A stretch of DNA of 64,000 nucleotides from Trichopus zeylanicus subsp. travancoricus (lineage: Eukaryota; Streptophyta; Magnoliopsida; Dioscoreales; Dioscoreaceae). A model generated the notes under the pieces. The model was given only the letters and a program-made list of their open reading frames with translations. It had not been told where the DNA came from and did no database searches. This document shows positions 34,937 through 48,100 of the stretch, one piece after another. The stretch covers positions 68,724 to 132,723 of the forward strand of contig RXID01011126.1 of the NCBI GenBank assembly GCA_005019695.1, in the 5' to 3' direction. Every line of letters starts with the position of its first letter. Position 1 is the first letter of the stretch. Position numbers and translations under genes: made by a program.

Positions 34937-34982
34937 AGCTTTGGAATTCATCCAAACGGCCGTTTGGATGAATTCCAAAGCT
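34937..34982. repeat. 46-bp perfect palindrome at a unit junction
   Basis: Two 23-bp arms with no spacer, centred between 34959 and 34960 (CATCCAAACGG|CCGTTTGGATG). It is the most intact of the block A junctions. The others are diverged forms of the same structure. Confidence 0.9.
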
Positions 34983-37900
34983 CAGAATTTGAGGGTATTG
35001 GAGGAATTAAAAGTCCAATTCCTTAATCACGGCGTATAGTTAGATTCCAAAATTCAGAATCGAGGTTAATAGACAATTCATACCTTTTCCGATTCCGGTT
35101 TTGAGTTCTGAAATTTTTGAGAGAAAATTGTCTAAATCCTGGAAATTGTGGTGGAGCCCACAAATTAAGTGATGGATTGATATAACATTGAGGCCATTTT
35201 TTAAAGTTCTTTCATTTTTAAATTAATTTACTTGTTTTAATTTTAAAATGTTTATTTCACTAAAAATAAATTACTTTTAAAAAATTGTAATTTTCAATTT
35301 ATCAAATTATTTAACTTATTATCTAAAAAATAATAAACAAATCTTGAATTAATTTTGTTATATTTATATAATTATTTATTTATGGGCTATTTTAATAATT
35401 ATATCAATTTTTGGAATAATGAATTATGCTTTTAAAAAAATATGTATTATATGTTTATCAAATTATTTAACAAGAAATAAATTAAATAAATCGTAAATTA
35501 ACTATATTATAGTTATAGAATTCTTTATTTTGGCCATTTTCAAATTTTCATTAATTTTTAATTAACGTATCATTTTCTAATATTAATATATTATATTATC
35601 CTTTTTACTTATAAATAAATTATTTATTCTTAAAAAAATAGTATATATGTTATGTTTGTAAATTATATTTTTATTTTTTAGTTTTTTGTACCTAAATTTA
35701 ATATTAAATTTAATATATAGGTATTTTAGGTTTGTCAAGCTATTTAATAAGAGAGAAGTATATTAAATAAATCCTAAATTAATCATATTATAATTATAGA
35801 ATTCTTTATTTTTGTACCATTTTCAAATTTATATTAATTTTTAAATTAACTTGGCTTTTCCTAATATTAACATATTATATTATTCTATTTTACTTCAAGA
35901 TAAAGTATTAATTTTTAAAAAATAATGCATATTCAGTGCTTTTAAGTGTTATTGATATCTTTTATTTTGTACGAAATTTAAGATTAAATTTAATATATTT
36001 TTTAAAATCGAGAGAATTAATTAATTTCTAATTTCATCCAAAAAATACTCATCCAAATATCGAAATTCGACAATTCGTGCAATTCCCCCAGTTTCTCGGA
36101 ATCGGCCCAGTTGACGAATAACTCAATTCCAGATTGGGAATTCATCCAGGCGGCCCAGAAGGGTCTATCTGGATGGATTTTGAAGTCCACGAATTGAGAG
36201 AATTAGAGAAATTAAAAGTCTAATTCCTTAATTATGGTGTTTAGTTCGATTTGAAAATTCGAAATCGATAGAATTAGACAATTCCTGTCCTTTTCCAATT
36301 TCAATTTTGAATTTTAAAACTTTTGAGAGGAATTTGTCTAATTCTCTGGAATTGCGGCGGGACGCCCAAATTAAATAATAGATTTATATAATATTTATGC
36401 TAGTTTTTTAAAAAAATTTATTTTTAAATTAATTTATTTGTTCTAATTTTAAAATATTTATTTCGCTTAACATAAATTATTTTTAGAAAAGTTTATAATT
36501 TGAAATTGATCAAATTATTTAACTTGTAAGCTAGAATATAACAAACAAATCTTGAATTAATTTTATTATATTTATATAATTCTTCATTTATGGGCTAATT
36601 TAATAATTATATTATTTTTTGAAATAATAAATTATTTTTCTAAGAAAATATTTGTTTTATGGTAATCAAATTATTTAACAGGAAAAAATATTAAATAAAT
36701 CAGAGATTAATTGTATTATAATTATAGAATTTTTTATTTTCAGGCTGCTTTTAAATTGATATTAATTTTTTAATTAAGTCAGCATTTTCTAATATTAATA
36801 TATTATATTATATTATTTACTTTTAAATAATATACTTATTTTTAGAAAATAGTATATATGTGACATTTGTAGAATATATTTATAATTTTTAGTATTTCGT
36901 AACTCAATTTAAAATTAAATTTAATATATATGTATTTGACGTTTATCAAACTATTTAACACGAAAAAAATATATTAAATAAATCTTGAATTAATTGTATT
37001 ATAATTATATAATTCATTATTTTTCGGCCATTTTTTAAATTTATGTTACTTTTTTTAATTAACTTAGTGTTTTTTAATATTCGTATATTATATTATTCTG
37101 TTTGCTTATGAATGAAGTATTTGTTTACAAAAAATAGTATATAAGTTATGTTTGTAAATTAGAAGATAAGAATAGAGGAAACATATTCATGTACTTCTCA
37201 AAAAATAGAGGATAAGAATCACAAAATCACCTCATCTTGCTCGCCTCGAAGCAAATTCTAGGGTTTCTATCTCGCAAAGAGAGAGAGTCGCGACAAGGGT
37301 GAATGAGCACTGGCGTGTGAGGTTGATACACGGGAAAATGGTGCGAGTGCAGAGAATATATAGCGGCTAAATCTAGAGCTAGGGTTTTCTCGAGTCGAAG
37401 GGTTGCCAAAGCTATCTAGAGGCTTCTGGAAAGTTTCTCTGGTTGGGCGGAGCTAAATAATTCAAAAGAATGGAGTTTTTTCACATATAACCTTATGTTA
37501 AAAAAATTACATTTACCTATTTTATAGTATTTCATGTGTAGACCCCGGACACCATTTGATTTGAAATTAATATCAATATTTTTCAAAATTATTTTTTTAT
37601 AAAATTAATATTACTTATTTTATATTATTATCAAAGTAAATTATTATAAAAAACTAAATACCTTTTCGAATTTTAATTTATTTTAATAAAAAATATTAAT
37701 TTATAAAATTAATTTATTAATCTTGATTCTTATTTCCATCGTGAACCAAACAGTGCCCCAAAGATGATACGGAGGTGTATGCAATATCCGAGACGACTCC
37801 GGGGGTTTTAGAAACCATTCAGGATGAACATGTAATTTCATAAGTGTTTCAGGGATCTGTTTGTAATTAATCCTATTTAATCTTATTTTGAAAAGTCAAA

Positions 37901-38030
37901 TTTGATCCAGGAGAGCCCACACGATCCAACTATCCAAGAAAGTTAGCATGATCCAATGACTGAAAAAACCCATCGATTGCATCCTGCCGTCCATTCCCGA
38001 ATCGCCTTTCATCCCTGCTTCACCCCTCAC

Positions 38031-38037
38031 TATAAAA
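38031..38037 (+). promoter_or_regulatory. TATA box of gene remnant, copy 2
   Basis: TATAAAA, 80 bp upstream of an ATG at 38111. Sister of the box at 2145. Confidence 0.5.
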
Positions 38038-38059
38038 CCCCCATTTTGGTCATCTTCTC

Positions 38060-38895
38060 CCAGGTGATCGCAACTCAAATGGAGAGCTAAAGAGAGAGGA
38101 GAGATCCAAAATGGCGGAATCACCTCCGATCACCGGCGAGATACGAGATCTGGCAGCCCTTCTTCGGCGAGTTCTGGGAGGCTCAGCCTCTATGCCTTCA
38201 TCCTCCAACTATGCTTGATCTGATTCTGTCAGTAAGTTCTGTCGGCTCGTTCTTCCCCTTGAGTTTTTTTCTTTTCTTCGGATTTTACCTGTGATCTTCA
38301 TGAGAGTGGACCCCATTGTAGATCTAGGACATTATACTGTAGATTTATGTTGAAAAACTCAAGATAAAGGATCTTATTTTTTGTTATCTTGTTTTCGAAA
38401 TTTGGTATTCTCTATCTTTTTCTCTGAATTTACTCTGTTTAATCACTTTAATCTTGCAAATGAAATTGTGAAATTATTAATAGATAGAAAATAAAAAATA
38501 GGAAAGAATTCCATGGTGCAGCTGATTTAGGCGCACAAAAATGAAGAAATATGTTGGTGAAAATTGTTTTTCAAATTTTGAAATCAGAATCTAGCTGTCT
38601 TTTTTGGTCGTATTTTCGTGATTTTCAATTTCCCACAATGACATCATCATCTCTGAATTTTGCCCTTCAGGAAATGGACCTATGCTTCGGTACACCACAA
38701 ACAGCAGTGATCAAACGGCCAGCAATGGAGGATCCGGATCGTGGATTAATTACTCGACGAACCTACAGCCCCTTCTCCTTCCCCAAGTGCCTACCTGATC
38801 CTTGCTTTAAAAGCCTGTGCCTCCAGCTCCAATTCCAAATTCGTCTCGGCCCAGCTCGACCTCAACCCCTCTCTTCTCCGCTACACTCGCTTCCT
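38060..38895 (+). pseudogene. Unrecognised spliced gene remnant, copy 2
   Basis: The first exon opens at ATG 38111 and reads MAESPPITGEIRDLAALLRR, then VLGGSASMPSSSNYA and a TGA at 38216, with a GTAAGT donor 15 bp further on. The second exon-like segment follows the acceptor CCTTCAG near 38670 and reads NGPMLRYTTNSSDQTASNGG. This copy keeps the ATG lost in copy 1. No family was recognised. It could be the 5' end of a real gene whose remainder was left behind. Confidence 0.4.
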
Positions 38896-39069
38896 CAGAA
38901 AAACTAAAAAAAATCCAAAAAATAGACATCAATTAACAATAAAAATAATAATATTTAATATAAATTAATTTATGAATATTGTATTTTAAAATACGCATTT
39001 ATAAGTATAATTTAAGTTTAAATTCAAAGTTTTGCACTGACTATTTCCCAAATTATTTTATTATTATGT

Positions 39070-39627
39070 ATTTCTCCTTCCTTTGCCATCATCCCGCGCA
39101 ATAACACATCTCCATCGGCGATGGTAACGATCAAACCCTAACCCTAGTTCCTTCTTCTTCGATTTCTATTGCTTGCGGCCATTGATTCGATTTCTCTGTT
39201 CCAAGAAAACGACGGCTACTGTCGGCAAAGAAAGAAGGCAATGGCTAGAGCCGGAAAGCTTCTCCCTCTTCCAGCCCATGCAGTAACGTATCTCAATCGG
39301 TGATGATAAGGACCAAACCCTAACCCTAATTTCGTCTTCTTCGTCTTCTTCTTTCTTTATCTTTGATTTCTATTGCTTGCTGCCATTGATTCGATTTCTA
39401 AGTTCCAGAAAAAGCCTATGTCGAAGATTCCACCTCCTCGCTGAGAGGGACACAGGAATTCGATCACATGGAGATCGACATCCAATTCTCTGATAAATCG
39501 CAAACCCTAACTCTAACCCTAATTTATTATTCTTCTTCGTCCTCCTCTTCTTCTTGATCATCTTCTTGGATTTCTATTGCTTCCAGCCATTGATTGGATT
39601 TCTCTTTTCCAGAGAGAGCCTTGTGAA

Positions 39628-39658
<31 letters not shown>

Positions 39659-39790
39659 ATATCTATTGCTTGAGGCCATTGATTTGATTCCTCTGTTCCA
39701 GATACAGCCTTGTGAATACCACCTCTGCACTGGAGAGAATGCAGGAGTTCGGCCACACGGAGATCGACGTCCCAGTCTCTGGTAATCCGC
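39070..39790 (+). repeat. Tandem intron-exon-like units, copy 2
   Basis: Units starting GATTTCTATTGCTTGC near 39163, 39366, 39569 and 39658, matching the array at 3241-3965. Exon-like pieces read TQEFDHMEIDIQFS and MQEFGHTEIDVPVSG before GT or AT. In the first the donor GT has become AT (CTCTGATAAAT). Confidence 0.6.
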
Positions 39791-40367
39791 AAACCTTCTC
39801 ACTAACCCTAATTTCTTGTTCGAGTTTTGTTTTTCACCACCATTATTTATATTCTCCTTTTCCATATTCTGAATGGTAATGTTTTCTGATTTCTACCAAA
39901 TTCTTCAACTTGATGCTTCGATTAGCATGATTTTGTATAATCATACATGATGTAACTATATGATTTGGCATCAACATCGAGAAATCCATACTTTGGATGT
40001 TTAAGAGACACTGGATTTTGTGAGCTGATATTACCAAGACTAGGTTAGAGAGAAGAAGGATGCAGAAGTACTTCATTACTCATGGCCGAGAGTGGCCATC
40101 CATAGAATTGTGGTATACCAGAAGCTATTCCCTTTAAAATTTCACACATTCTAACTTCAAGCAAAATAATATTGATACCTTTGTTTTTGTATCTCTGATT
40201 CAGTCTAACTTCAGTGATATGGAGTTCTTTGCTTATAAATAAGCATTTTTCTTCTTGACTAATATGACACAATAGTCGGTTTGGTAGCCACAGATGTCTG
40301 TCACGGTGTTGAAAATTGTGACATTTTGAGACTGAAACTAGAAATTAACTGATCATGTCCGATTGTC

Positions 40368-40398
<31 letters not shown>

Positions 40399-41290
40399 CT
40401 TTTTTTTCCGTTGAAAGATTTCTGAATAGCATTTATGTCAATTTCAACAAGATATATTTGGAAGAAAGTATGTTGGCATGTAGTTATTACATGCTGCTCA
40501 TATCTACTTTTGTGCCACATGGTTTTCAGCTCTCAAATTTCAGTTTTCTTTTTTAATATTTTGGCTTTGTATTAGAACAGCTACATCTTTTCTCCGTGGG
40601 CATTTTTTCCTCCAAAAACAAGGAAGAAAAATAGATATACATGTATGACTTGACTGTTGTTGCTGACCCTGCCTTGAAATTTCTCTTGTATCATGTTCTT
40701 GACTCAATTCGACAGTGCATTCAATTTTCTTTTTTAAAAAAATTGGTAAATTTCTACCTTATAGATACTAGTAGAGAGGTAATTTCAGGTGTTGTGGAAA
40801 CCTTGTGTTATTTGAGTCATTTATTTAGGCCATGTTACCTAATCTAGTAGTAGTTCCACATTTTTTCAGGGGCAAAATAAATACCCCACAACCATCTCAG
40901 TTATAGGGCATCTTGATTTGTGGTGTTAGTGGACTGGCAATATCAATTTGATCATTGGTTCAGGTAAGCTAGGCCCTTTGCTTGGCTTAGTCTTTCACAG
41001 TTGCATTACAGAGCTTTTGTTGGCCCAAGCTAAGCTAATATGTTGTAACTATGCAAGTCTCCATGAATTTTGGCTGCAGTAAGCAGGGCATTATCACGAA
41101 TAAAAGTTCTACAATTTAATTATCTGTCTGAATGTTTTCGTCATTGAGTAGGAAGTTCATTATGCAGTTATTGTTATTGTTGCTTTGATGATACAAGATT
41201 CTACAATTCTCATTTCTCTGTGATACTTCATCTCACTAATGTTTTTACCAGTTCTCCTCCAACATCATCAGGTTTCTGCAATCCTTAGGT
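39660..41290 (+). pseudogene. Unrecognised intron-rich gene remnant, copy 2
   Basis: Sister of 3838-5445, with the same exon-like pieces and donors (CTCTG|GTAATC; TTAG|GTATGT near 41289). (TA)n at 40372-40398. No recognisable domain. Confidence 0.3.
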
Positions 41291-41634
41291 ATGTCCACTT
41301 AGCACTTTCATTTGTAGTTTGTTTGGAAAATTTTTGAGTGTTTGGTTACATTTTTATTTTACTTTTAATGAAGATGGATGTGCTGCTTGGCAGCTAGTTG
41401 CTAATTAGTGGTAGGTTCTAGGTTTTGTGCCATGGGCTTGCATTTGAAAATGTTGTTTGATGCACCTATTTGTCAGGATAGGCTTTCAAGTGTCAGAGTA
41501 TATAGACTAGTCTGAACATAATAATTTGTGAGCTAGTCTTTGCATTGCAGAATTTATGGGTTATACATAACCTTTGGGTTGTAGAATAAACAGGCTATAG
41601 ATTTGGGATTCAGAGTTTTGGATATATATATTTA

Positions 41635-41945
41635 TAAGTGTTAATCTATCATGTTTTAAATCGTTAGATTTATCTAAGGATTAGTATATTAATACCTAAA
41701 TAAGTCTAACGACTTAAAATCTAATAGAATTAATGTTAAACTTTTTAATCCTAAACTCATTTATACTAATTTTTAGATAATCTAACGGTTTAAAACCTAA
41801 TAGGATTAATGCTAAAATCCTATGAATAAGGCTAAGATCTAATAGAATTAAGGCTAAAATTCTAATCCTAAACTCATTTATACTAATCCTTAGATAATCT
41901 AACGGTTTAAAACCTAATAGGATTAATGTTAAAATCCTATCAATA
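41635..41945. repeat. Foldback repeat, copy 2
   Basis: Same imperfect hairpin and 121-bp tandem unit as 5795-6105. Confidence 0.6.
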
Positions 41946-41962
41946 AGATTTATATCTATTTA

Positions 41963-42380
41963 GGAGTGAGCAAAATCGGTTTACCGTATCGGTTTTGCAT
42001 ATTTTAGAACTGGAATTGGATTTTGGTTCTTAAAAAATTGAGAATTGAAATCGTACCGGTTTGAGTTAAAAATTGGTTTTTTGGTTCCGATTTTGAATCG
42101 GTTCTAAATCGGTATACTGATTTTTAAATTATTTATTTTACATTAAAATTCTATAAAAAATTAATTATAATCCTATAAAGATATAATTTAAAATTTATTA
42201 ATATAAATATAATATAAAAAATTATATTTTAAAATTCTATTATATATATATATATAGATATATAATTATAATTGTAAGGGTAAGCAAAAAAATCAAAAAA
42301 TTGGTATACCGAACCGTATTGGTTGAGAACGGTATTGGAAAACCGATTCTCAAACAAACAAGTACGATTCCAGTTCGAAT
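41963..42380. mobile_element. hAT-like MITE with inverted right half
   Basis: The left half (GGAGTGAGCAAAATCGG onward) is as in copy 1, but 42274-42380 is the reverse complement of 6426-6532. As a result the right terminal repeat (AAGGGTAAGCAAAAAAATC) now points the same way as the left. The inverted piece is bracketed by TA-rich tracts on both sides. The third copy at 17776 has the orientation of copy 1, so the flip happened here. Confidence 0.65.
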
Positions 42381-43464
42381 TTTATATATATATATAGAGA
42401 GAGAGAGAGAGGTTTATAATTTTGGACTTCAGGATTTATGAAATATGGTCCTTTGGGCTTTAACAGTATCAACCCCTAAACCATGATGTCCACCTGATGG
42501 GCACGTGGGGCTATTACCCTCCGTGTTGACTATTACTCTTGACATTTATTTAATGGTCCGTGGTTTTGCAAGTTGTTTTTATTGGTCCTCTCTAAGCTTG
42601 ATGATTATCTAGCCAAAAATCGGCTGATATTTTTTATATTGCATTTCTACAAGTGTCAATTAGTTGCTTTTACTATTTGCGCAACTTTTTCTTTGTATTT
42701 TGCTTTTTCATGCAATTGCAATTCTGCTGGTTAGGTTTTGGAAGCGGATTTGAACTTTTTGTTTGTTTGATTGTCTTTGCATAGATTTGGTGAGTTTTTA
42801 AATATTCCTAAATGATTTACAATTTTTGAAATGCTGAACAATTTATATTCCCAAATTTGTGAATTTGGAGTTATGTTACATATATTATTTATGATTAATT
42901 TATTTTGGCAAAAAAAAATTTAATCAAATGATGTTATAATTCCAAAAATAGAAAAAAAAACCTTGTCACCTGATTGGAGAACTATGCGTATAAAATGCAA
43001 GACATTTGTACACAAAGCAGTCCAAATGGGGCTAACTGTAACTATGCCCCATGTGAAGGCCCAAGTACGGGCTAGCCAATAATGGCCATAACCCAATAAC
43101 AGTAAATATAATTTAAATTAATTTACATTAAATTTTATAGTTAATTATTTAATGGGTAGATCAATATTTAAATTTAGAGATAATAATTATATTTAATTTA
43201 TTAAAAGATTTTTTTATCTATAAATTTCTATGTGATTGTAGTTTGATTTATATAAATCTTTTGAATAATTTATATTTGTCTAACGATTTTGAGTGCATAC
43301 CAACCTTAGTTGGTCAGTAATTTTAACTCTTTGGATTTGACATAAATTTATTAGAAATAAATATTCAAAATAACTTGCATGTAAATAAGATTATAGGACA
43401 TTAAATGTAATCATCTCTAAATTCTAAATATTAATATTTTGACTCTTTTTTTTATGTATTAACA

Positions 43465-45142
43465 CCAAGGTTTTGCATTTTGATTTCGGAATCGATTTTG
43501 ACACTTAGAGAAATTAACGCATTTTGGTCAAAATTATTTTCAAAATATTTTTTTATTTGTTAATTGTATTTTGATCAAAATTTAATTTAATTTTAATTAT
43601 TTTTTAACTTCAAATTAAAAATATTATAATATATTTAAAAAATTTTAAAACAGTGAATAATGATATATCATACACTAAAAATTCATACATGTGAACAACA
43701 GTCACATACATATGAATAGTATCTGACAGAGACTAGCGAAAGCGCGAGTGCATTGGTGTGAGGGTTAGGCCGGCGAGGGCGTTGGAGCCAGGTTGGTGAC
43801 GGCGTTGACACGAGAGTGCGGGTGCAAGCCAGACTAACGAAGGAGAGGGTGCTAGGCCGGCGGGCCCGCGGGTGTGGGCGCCAAAGGGCAGCGAGGGACC
43901 GGGCGTGGGCACTCGGATGCACGGACACTTGGGAACGTGGCCGCTCTGGTAGGCACTCGGGCATGCGGGCAAATAGGGGCAGGCGCTCGAGCATGGGCAT
44001 GTGGGCTCTCGGGCGTGTGCTCGGGCACATGCTTGGGTGCTCGGGCACTCGGGTGCGGCGTGCACTCGGGCTAGCGTGCCGGCGCGAACTCGGGCTCACG
44101 CGGCTCGGGTGCGCAGGCACTCGGTCGGGTGGGCGGTTGGGTGGCCGAGTGCGAGTGTGGGCACGCATGCGTGCGTTTGGGCGGGGCGACGAGCGGGCGT
44201 GTACGGGGGCAGGAGTGTGAGTGTGGGCACGCTCTCGCCCCGAGCCGTGGGCGCGGGGGCGGGGATGAGCGCAGGGGCGAGCACAGGGGTGGGGGCGGGG
44301 GCGGGGGCGAGCGCGGGCACACGCTCGCCCCAAGCCATGGGTGTGGGCCCCGAGCAACGAGCACGACTGTGCGCTCGCCCTGAGGCGCGAGCATGGTCTC
44401 GTCGGTGTGGGCGGGTGCAGCAAGCTTCCAGCCCGACTTGTGAGTGTAGGCGAGGGCTCGTGGGCGCACGGGCGTGCCACGGAGCAAGCCTGCTAGCGAG
44501 GCGGGCTCGTTGGTGCGAGCTCTAGCATGGCGGGCATGTGAGCGCGGCCTCGCTGGCGCAGGCTCTAGCGCGGTGGGAACGCGGGCGTAGGCTCGCCAGT
44601 GTGTGCTTGAGTGCGGAGGGCACACAGGCGCCACTTCGCCAGCGCGTGTTCTCGTGCGCCAACACTGGCACAGGCTCGGACTCTTTGGCGCGGGGACAGT
44701 GCTGATACAAAAAAAAAAAAAATCAAAATCAAATCGATCGAAACATTTTGGAGAAATGTTTTGCTACCGGTATTTGCATTTAAGATCAGCAGGTGCTCGG
44801 GCGGGCGCACGGGCTCATGGGCGCTCGGGCGCTCGAGGCAAGCTAACGATGATGTTGGCACCAGGCTGACGAGTGCATCGGTGCGGGCACCGAGCGCCAG
44901 AGGCCTGCTCGATGCCGGTGACGGCCTCTAGCGCTTGCCTCCTCATAAGCCTCTTGCCAACACGCGAGCGCTTGCTGGCATTGAGCTCGTACCCTCGCGC
45001 CGGCCTCTGGGGCTCACACGGGTGTGGGCGTGATGTCGGAGTAAAAACGAAATCAAATTAACCGAAATATTTTGCCCAGGCCGAAATCAAAATGTTTCAG
45101 GTCGAAATATTTCATTTTCGATTGAAACTTAAACCCTGTTCC
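43465..45142. mobile_element. GC-rich TIR element, copy S3
   Basis: Ends as in S1 (CCAAGGTTTTGCATTTTGAT; right end AAACTTAAACCCTGTTCC). The GC-rich core at 43735-44700 has the same degenerate words as S1 but with many indels, so open frames are not conserved between S1 and S3. That argues against coding. An A-run of 14 at 44708 is expanded relative to S1. Confidence 0.5.
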
Positions 45143-48100
45143 ATCGACGTTGAAACTCAACAACGACCCATTATTGGCCGAGTAATGGCCCGCATAAATG
45201 CATGATACGCACCAATGGGCCACAGAATGCCAAATAACGGTCGGCTAGGTATTCCAACGACTATGATGCAATTAATGAGCAATTATTAGAGCATCAATGG
45301 CCCAAAGCAACCCATTCTAAGACCAATGACCCAGTAGCCTAACTAACCATCATCATGCATGACTGCATTGGTAATGAGTTTATGCATGGAAATCTCGGTA
45401 TACATACATCATGACTAACAATATTAATGAATCACAACACAACAATAAATAGCAATCAATATAAGGCAAAATAATTTCACCTTTGATTTGAAATTAATAT
45501 CAAAATTAAAATTAGTAAATTATTTTTATAAACTAACATTTTTTATTAAAATTAACCTTCCAATAATTTCAAATTTAAAAAAATTATTTTATTTTTTATA
45601 ATAATTAATTTAATAGTAATATAAAATAAGTAATATTAATTTTATAAGAAAATTTTTTTTCTAAAATAAGTTGATTCTAATCTTGATTTCAAAGCAATAT
45701 AAGTTTCAGACTGGTACTGCACTGGTCTTATAGACATCGTGATTATCAGCATTTTGTATTTCTCAAGCAGCAGATCAATCACCATGCCAATTGAAGTTGA
45801 GGCAGTCGTGCTCATCATCATCCAAGTGGCGCATCCAACTCTACCACATGCAATATAAACGTCACACATTTGATTAAGGGAATCAATCTAATTGTAGCAT
45901 AGGCATTCATGTATGTTTCACCATACTAAGAGTATCATAATTCTAAACTTAATAAAATAAGTCAAAAGGAGAGCAGATCATGAACCTCTAAAAATAAATA
46001 CGACAGCTGCTCAAGTTTGGAGACATCACCTTCTCATAATGTTTGGTGGATGATCGCAACATGACCCCAGTCACAACAATAGGGAAAACAGAATCTCAAT
46101 GCTAGCACATCACAACTTTCTTCAACTCCAGGTCAACAGTCAGAGATTGCGTTTCCTCAAATGGTGTCATATTTTTCTCAATTGGCTCATCCAAAAACAC
46201 CTGAAACAGATGAACTCATCACCAGATAGAGTGGCCTTTGCAAAGTTGAGGGTAAGTAAGATATTAGTATATCATGTGAAGGAAATAATGATGAAATAAG
46301 AACCTAGGGAAATATGTAGGGATCAAATAAATCCCGACTAAACCTCAAATCTGACAGCAACATGTGAGTCGTAGGGTGAATATAATTCAATTCAAGCAGT
46401 CTAACTTGGAGAAAATAGTTAACAGGTGTAGCTGCATTAAAATAGGAGAAACATAAAGGCAATTAATGTATTTCTATCCATATCGAGTGATACAACATTC
46501 ATTTCATAGTAAATGAACCAAAAGGAAAAAAAATACCAAGATTCCATATTCCTAACCATTCCACATTTTGCCATGGATTTACAAGGAAAGAATTCGTTAC
46601 ATACCATTTGATGTCTACTTGCCCAGACAAAAATATCTCATGGACAAGGAGATATGGAATGGTGCATAATGGATCCTTTCCTTATAAATCCATGCAAAAT
46701 GTTGAAGAGTTTTTTCTAGCAAACTCAACCTGCAAAAAAAGAAATCACTCTCAGACATCATCATAGAACACAAAACCATTGTGTATGACTAGTGTTTGAA
46801 AAAGAAAAAAAAATCAGGGAAACCTCAGTACAAGCAAAGCTGATTTCATAAAGAAAATTAGAAATCTATATAATTATGAACTTATTTTTTGCTACTTTAC
46901 ATAGAAATCGAAACAAGGAAAATACAACCCGTTGGGGATGGAATTAACAAGCATGACAAAATCTCATATTGGAGGTAGTAATGCATACCAATGGAAAGAA
47001 GTAACTATCATGCAATAATATCTATATTATTTTTGGAATTAAGGAATGGAACAACCACATTAGGTGTCTTTTTGAATCATTACATTATTCTTTTCAATGT
47101 GATCACAAAAATTTGTTATTATCAATGTAATAACTAAATTTCCGCTCTTGTTCTGTTGAATACAAGGTCTGTTATTTGTGACTATTAGAAAATTGAAATA
47201 TCATTTCTAAAAACCTAGTGATTGAAAGAGCAAATTTTCATTTGACATCCTAGCTGATTCCTCCTATATATCTGAGCATACTAACCATTGTGGATTTGTT
47301 CCCTAAAGATATCCCGATGACTTCTGCACATTATGATCATTATACTCTGACACTAGTAAAACCAAGTTTCCTGAAGATGAAGGTGGTAAAACATGTTGCT
47401 AGAAAGGATCTGATGAAAGTCACTCAGGAAGTTCCAAACTTGTTATAATTTGGTTGAACTTTATCTAGTTGAAAGCGTAACAAAAGGGCAGGTGCAAGAA
47501 TGCATCCCTTCCACTTTCCAGAACTACACATAGAGGTTGAGCGTGAGTTTTTTTATCAAGGCCTGATGGCATTTAGAAAACCCTGGTTTCTATCATTATT
47601 ATTGTACTCCGATGCCCAACTTATATCTAATTGCAATTTGATTACTTGTCATCATATGATGCCATTATATCTTCCATGCAAAAGAAGCCTCACTGTTATT
47701 CGAATTTCTTTGAAATGGACCAAGAAAATGAATATATTACATAAAGATGTAGGTTGAATAATGATTTATGAAATAAATATCATGAAAAACACAAATCACA
47801 ATATCTTAATAACATTTAATTAGGACAAGGCAGCAATTGTACATTGACATCAGAAAATGAGAAACCGCACATGATTGTACCTTTAGCAAAGTAGTGTAAG
47901 TGACAGTATTAGGAAGCAGTTGATTACTATTAGCTTTTTGAGCTTCATCCTATAACAAGAAATAACTATGATTCGGACAATCATCAAGCAACTTTGAGTT
48001 TCAAGAAGACTAGTTCATATAGTCTAAAACTGGCCATTTAAATAGTTTCCTGAGACCTTCATTTCTGCAAGCAACTACACTACAGCATCTGTCTTTTCAG

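Larger units (their letters stand above)
31567..37160. repeat. Block A AT-rich array, long copy
   Basis: Tandem units of about 1.2-1.6 kb. Each starts with GGATGAATTCCAAAGCTCAG, continues through one to four AT-rich subunits of about 280 bp, and ends with ...TTTGGAATTCATCC. Unit junctions are inverted-repeat junctions near 31890-31920, 33475-33515, 34937-34982 and 36140-36185. Conserved words include TCCAATTCCTTAATCACGG and GGTGGAGCCCACAAATTAA. No coding sequence. I infer a satellite-like array built from TIR elements joined end to end. Confidence 0.75.
37161..45265. repeat. Duplicated block alpha, copy 2
   Basis: Collinear with 1271-9395. Differences include a flipped half-MITE near 42274-42380, microsatellite length changes, and loss of 26 bp of coding-like sequence near 38555. 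Unlike copy 1 it runs on into block delta at its right end, the same arrangement as copy 3, so alpha-delta is probably the older order. Confidence 0.85.

Noticed and set aside
1..37160. CRISPR-like regular repeats in block A
   Set aside because: Repeats of about 280 bp and 1.2-1.6 kb in AT-rich plant DNA, without short repeats, unique spacers or cas genes.
43683..44869. Frames of up to 265 codons
   Set aside because: Same GC-rich core as above; products are repetitive and not conserved.
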